DNA of 8,338 bases from Thalassospiraceae bacterium (lineage in GTDB: Bacteria > Pseudomonadota > Alphaproteobacteria > Rhodospirillales > Magnetovibrionaceae), in NCBI GenBank assembly GCA_030638205.1, contig DAOWFB010000029.1:1-8338 (forward strand). Direction: 5' to 3'. The notes under the pieces were generated by a model that searched no databases, was not told where the DNA came from, and saw only the letters and a list, made by a program, of their open reading frames with translations. The position numbers and the translations under genes were made by a program. Below, in pieces: positions 6,272-8,338 of the stretch (position 1 is the stretch's first letter; every line of letters begins with the position of its first letter).

Positions 6272-7150
6272 ATGAACATGAACAATGCACCCAAATTTAA
6301 TGTTGCCCTTGTTCAAACAAACTCATCCGACAACATGGATAAAAATATAAAAACCGCGTCTGCCTTGGTGCGCGAGGCGGCAGGCATGGGTGCTGATATT
6401 GTCATGGCACCTGAAAACGTTTCCATGATGACATGGGGCAAAGAAAATATTATTTCCAATGCCAAGCCTGAAGAAAACCATCCGGCCATTGCCGCATTTG
6501 CCGAACTTGCGCACAGTCTTGGAATTTGGCTACATGGCGGAACCTTTGCCATAAAAACGGGGGCCATAAAAACGGGGGCCATAGATACCGGTAATGGTTT
6601 GGTTAATCGGGCGATTGTGTTTTCACCGGATGGAAAAATTGCCGCACGTTATGACAAGATACATATGTTTGATGTGGATTTGGGTAATGGCGAAAAATAT
6701 TTAGAAAGCGAAACCTTCACCCCCGGGGAAAAGGCCGTTTCGGCTGATCTGCCTTGGGGGCAAATGGGCCTTACAACGTGTTATGATCTGCGCTTTCCTC
6801 ATCTCTATCGCACCCTTGCCCAAAGTGGGGCAGATTTTATTGCCGTACCCGCCGCATTTACCCGCACCACTGGCCGTGCCCACTGGCATACATTGTTGCG
6901 GTCACGCGCCATTGAAAATGGATGTTATATTTTTGCCCCGGCCCAAACTGGAAACCATATGACTGGCGACCATGTGGGTGGCCGCCAAACATTTGGCCAC
7001 TCGCTGATAATAGACCCGTGGGGGGAAATATTGGCCGATGGCGGCAGTGAACCGGGGGTTATAATGGCAGAAATTGATCCTAATAAAGTGTTGGAAGTCC
7101 GGGCTAAAATACCGTCCCTTATGAACGAACAGCCTTTTGACGGTTCTTAA
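6272..7150 (+). CDS. Carbon-nitrogen hydrolase, Nit1-type (probable deaminated-glutathione amidase)
   Basis: This 292-residue member of the nitrilase superfamily has the Glu-Lys-Cys triad complete: Glu48 (MAPENVSM), Lys129 (YDKIHMFDVD) and Cys170 (GLTTCYDLRFPHLYR). The motifs AFTRTTGRAHWHTLLRSRAIENGCYIFAPAQTG (about 195-227) and FGHSLIIDPWGEI (241-253) match the Nit1/NitA branch. That branch hydrolyses the side-product formed when transaminases deaminate glutathione, yielding 2-oxoglutarate and Cys-Gly. The neighbouring glutaredoxin supports a glutathione-linked role. An omega-amidase (Nit2) activity is the main alternative, but the DxRFP and AHW blocks favour Nit1. The protein carries an AIKTGAIKTGAIDTG stretch at residues 93-107, encoded by a 15-bp tandem duplication just before a conserved strand. 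Two ATGs (6272, 6278) are possible, neither with a strong ribosome-binding site. Confidence 0.93.
   Translation: MNMNNAPKFNVALVQTNSSDNMDKNIKTASALVREAAGMGADIVMAPENVSMMTWGKENIISNAKPEENHPAIAAFAELAHSLGIWLHGGTFAIKTGAIKTGAIDTGNGLVNRAIVFSPDGKIAARYDKIHMFDVDLGNGEKYLESETFTPGEKAVSADLPWGQMGLTTCYDLRFPHLYRTLAQSGADFIAVPAAFTRTTGRAHWHTLLRSRAIENGCYIFAPAQTGNHMTGDHVGGRQTFGHSLIIDPWGEILADGGSEPGVIMAEIDPNKVLEVRAKIPSLMNEQPFDGS
6551..6580 (+). repeat. Two exact 15-bp tandem copies inside the hydrolase gene
   Basis: The unit ATAAAAACGGGGGCC occurs at 6551-6565 and again, identically, at 6566-6580. A degenerate third start (ATAGATACCGG) follows. Being 15 bp, the duplication keeps the reading frame and encodes IKTGA twice. 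Perfect identity suggests a recent duplication by replication slippage. Confidence 0.9.
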
Positions 7151-7178
7151 AATGGTTATTTTTTCCATTTTAACCATT
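7147..7178 (+). other. Overlapping alternative hairpins at the end of the hydrolase gene
   Basis: Two inverted repeats share bases. TTAAAATGG (7147-7155) pairs with CCATTTTAA (7165-7173) in a 9-bp stem with a 9-base loop. AATGGTTA (7151-7158) pairs with TAACCATT (7171-7178) in an 8-bp stem with a 12-base loop. They cannot form together. Both are AT-rich, and the T run (7159-7164) lies in the loops rather than after a stem, so this is not a standard intrinsic terminator. The first stem includes the hydrolase stop codon. Role unknown. Confidence 0.4.
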
Positions 7179-7196
7179 CCCTTAAATATTTATGGG
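7179..7196. other. Near-perfect 18-bp palindrome upstream of the DUF1178 gene
   Basis: CCCTTAAATATTTATGGG reads the same on both strands except for one mismatched pair (positions 4 and 15). Its symmetry and its place in the intergenic gap would suit a dimeric-regulator site, but its AT-rich core makes chance a real possibility. Confidence 0.3.
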
Positions 7197-7221
7197 CAAA
7201 ATCGACGACTGCGTTGAACTG

Positions 7222-7256
7222 AGGCGAACCACCAAGGCGAACCATAAGGCAAAACA
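7222..7256 (+). repeat. Short direct repeats leading into the DUF1178 ribosome-binding site
   Basis: AGGCGAACCA occurs at 7222-7231 and again at 7235-7244, 13 bp apart. A two-mismatch third copy, AGGCAAAACA, lies at 7247-7256 and contains part of the Shine-Dalgarno sequence directly before the ATG at 7257. They could be slippage products or a leader element. No function is known to me. Confidence 0.55.
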
Positions 7257-7721
7257 ATGATCCATTATCAATTAAAATGCTGTGACGAGCACAGCTTTGA
7301 CGGCTGGTTCCGTGATAGCGCAGCTTATGAAAAACAGTCGGCATCTGGCGATATTGAATGCCCCTATTGCGGCAAAACAGAAATTACCAAGGCACCGATG
7401 GCACCTAGCATCGGCAAAGCGGCCGATGATGCAGATACATTAACTACCGAAGCATCCACTACCGAAGTCTCTACTACCGAGGCGCGCGCACAAAAAGTTG
7501 CACAACAAATATTAGAGGCCGCAACCAAAGCCAGAGAATACGTCGAAGAAAATTTTGAAAACGTCGGTGATGATTTTGCCGACGAAGCCCGCGCCATGCA
7601 CAACGGCGAACGCGAAGAAGGCGGCATTTATGGAAACGCAACGGACGCGGAAGAAAAAGAGCTAGAAGAAGATGGGGTAGATTTCGTTCGCATACCCGCA
7701 AACGGCGGTAAAAATAACTAA
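7257..7721 (+). CDS. DUF1178 family protein, N-terminal zinc-ribbon-like
   Basis: This 154-residue soluble protein is of unknown function. The N-terminus MIHYQLKCCDEHSFDGWFRDSAAYEKQ and the knuckle IECPYCGK (Cys35, Cys38) followed by KAPMAPSI are the recognisable DUF1178 pattern. With Cys8 or Cys9 and His12 the second cysteine pair could hold a zinc ion. The middle holds a low-complexity linker with three TTE-type pentapeptides (63-77). The C-terminal half is acidic and likely helical (AQKVAQQILEAATKAREYVEENFENVGDDFADEARAMHNGE) and ends in the family-typical DFVRIPANG-like tail. AAGG lies seven bases before the ATG. It follows the hydrolase at 106 bp, an arrangement I know from other Alphaproteobacteria, which hints at a shared but untested role. 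Family assignment is fairly sure; the function is not known. Confidence 0.85.
   Translation: MIHYQLKCCDEHSFDGWFRDSAAYEKQSASGDIECPYCGKTEITKAPMAPSIGKAADDADTLTTEASTTEVSTTEARAQKVAQQILEAATKAREYVEENFENVGDDFADEARAMHNGEREEGGIYGNATDAEEKELEEDGVDFVRIPANGGKNN
7443..7487 (+). repeat. Three 15-bp tandem repeats inside the DUF1178 gene
   Basis: Three consecutive 15-bp units begin ACTACCGA (7443-7457, 7458-7472, 7473-7487). They encode TTEAS, TTEVS and TTEAR. The first eight bases are identical in all three while the ends have diverged, so the array is older than the exact duplication in the neighbouring hydrolase gene. It lies between the zinc-ribbon and the acidic C-terminal half, and acts as a linker. 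Confidence 0.85.
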
Positions 7722-7740
7722 GCCAATTTATTTCTGCCCA

Positions 7741-8338
7741 TTATTTATGTTTGGCAAAAGCCATATAATTTACATCAAGATCATTTTTTGAAATTGACCA
7801 ACTGTCTTTTAGCGGATTGTAAATTACGCCTACAATTTTTGTAAATTCCATTCCATGTGGTCTAATAAGACGTGCCAGTTCAGATGGTTTAATAAATTTT
7901 CCCCATGTGTGGGTTCCGGCTGGCAACCAGCGCAAAATATATTCAGCGCCAATTTTTGCCAACAGCAATGATTTAATTGTGCGGTTGAGGGTTGATAAAA
8001 CCATTACGCCGTTTTCTTTTAAAAGTTTTGTACTGGCTGCCATGAATATTTCCGGGTCGGAAACGTGCTCTATAATTTCCATATTCAGCACAACATCAAA
8101 GCGTTTTCCCTCAGTCATTAAATCTTCGGGCAGGGCATTTATATAATTTATATCCAGACCGCTTTTTTTGCTGTGGATTTTTGCTATTTCAATATTTTTT
8201 GCCCCGGCATCAATGCCGGTAACATTGGCACCAAGGGCTGCCATTTGTTCCGACAAAATCCCACCACCGCAGCCAACATCAACCACATCTAATCCTCGCA
8301 GCGGTTTATCCGTCGCCCCATCAAGGCCAAAATGGGCC
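7741..8338 (-). CDS. ubiG: Ubiquinone biosynthesis O-methyltransferase (5' end beyond the window)
   Basis: UbiG performs both O-methylations of ubiquinone synthesis with SAM, at the inner face of the cytoplasmic membrane. The 198 visible residues include AHFGLDGATDKPLRGLDVV leading into the SAM motif DVGCGGGILSEQMA. The acidic loop GIDA, NMEIIEHVSDPEIFM and STLNRT follow. The UbiG hallmark AEYILRWLPAGTHTWGKFIKPSEL comes next, and GVIYNPLKDSWSIS closes the domain. The frame stays open to the right edge, so the GTG at 8284-8286 is an internal valine and not the start. About 45 N-terminal residues are likely missing. The gene converges on DUF1178, with 19 bp between the two stop codons and no clear bidirectional terminator there. 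Nearby NDUFAF5-type and UbiG methyltransferases both serve respiration. Confidence 0.96.
   Translation of the reverse strand, partial: AHFGLDGATDKPLRGLDVVDVGCGGGILSEQMAALGANVTGIDAGAKNIEIAKIHSKKSGLDINYINALPEDLMTEGKRFDVVLNMEIIEHVSDPEIFMAASTKLLKENGVMVLSTLNRTIKSLLLAKIGAEYILRWLPAGTHTWGKFIKPSELARLIRPHGMEFTKIVGVIYNPLKDSWSISKNDLDVNYMAFAKHK

Noticed and set aside
6313..6582. Minus-strand open frame with repeated MAPVF residues opposite the hydrolase
   Set aside because: The repeat is the reverse reading of the 15-bp duplication in the hydrolase gene. No independent coding signal.
7364..7627. Minus-strand open frame opposite DUF1178
   Set aside because: Low-complexity Ser/Ala-rich shadow with no family match. 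DUF1178 on the plus strand has recognisable motifs and a ribosome-binding site.
7722..7755. Bidirectional terminator between DUF1178 and ubiG
   Set aside because: The only inverted repeat is GCCAA/TTGGC with a 24-base loop, too weak to support a terminator call.

Overview
The window reads as a chromosomal housekeeping segment of an alphaproteobacterium with mid-range base composition. The evidence is gene order and protein character. It contains an sfsA-map-radC run, a long-form NDUFAF5-like methyltransferase, and a ComF-glutaredoxin-nitrilase-DUF1178 run next to ubiG. From my knowledge of these families, all of these are arrangements or forms seen in Alphaproteobacteria. I cannot name a genus. 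I see no phage, transposon, CRISPR, tRNA or rRNA signal, and nothing here looks recently transferred.

Layout. The left 5 kb is transcribed entirely leftward. In order of transcription it holds a SAM methyltransferase of the NDUFAF5 type (start near 5048), sfsA (overlapping it by 11 bp), map, radC, a major-facilitator transporter that starts on TTG two bases after the radC stop, and the 5' part of purB, which runs off the left edge. The right part begins divergently, only 45 bp away, with a ComF-type phosphoribosyltransferase. A glutaredoxin, a Nit1-type carbon-nitrogen hydrolase and a DUF1178 zinc-ribbon protein follow, all rightward. A convergent ubiG, cut at its 5' end by the right edge, ends 19 bp from the DUF1178 stop. 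Coding density is high and the longest gap is about 106 bp.

How the genes may work together. Glutaredoxin uses glutathione. The hydrolase has the full signature of deaminated-glutathione amidase, a metabolite-repair enzyme. Their adjacency, with 13 bp between them, makes a small glutathione redox-and-repair unit plausible, with DUF1178 as a possible third member. The NDUFAF5-like methyltransferase and UbiG both touch the respiratory chain (complex I assembly and ubiquinone synthesis). Map removes N-terminal methionines, PurB acts in purine synthesis, and the roles of RadC, SfsA and bacterial ComF outside competence remain poorly defined.

I did not find a clearly new biological system. The most notable points are two neighbouring genes that each carry in-frame 15-bp tandem repeats, a cluster of inverted and direct repeats in the short gap before DUF1178, the TTG start of the transporter, and the CGYC active site of the glutaredoxin.
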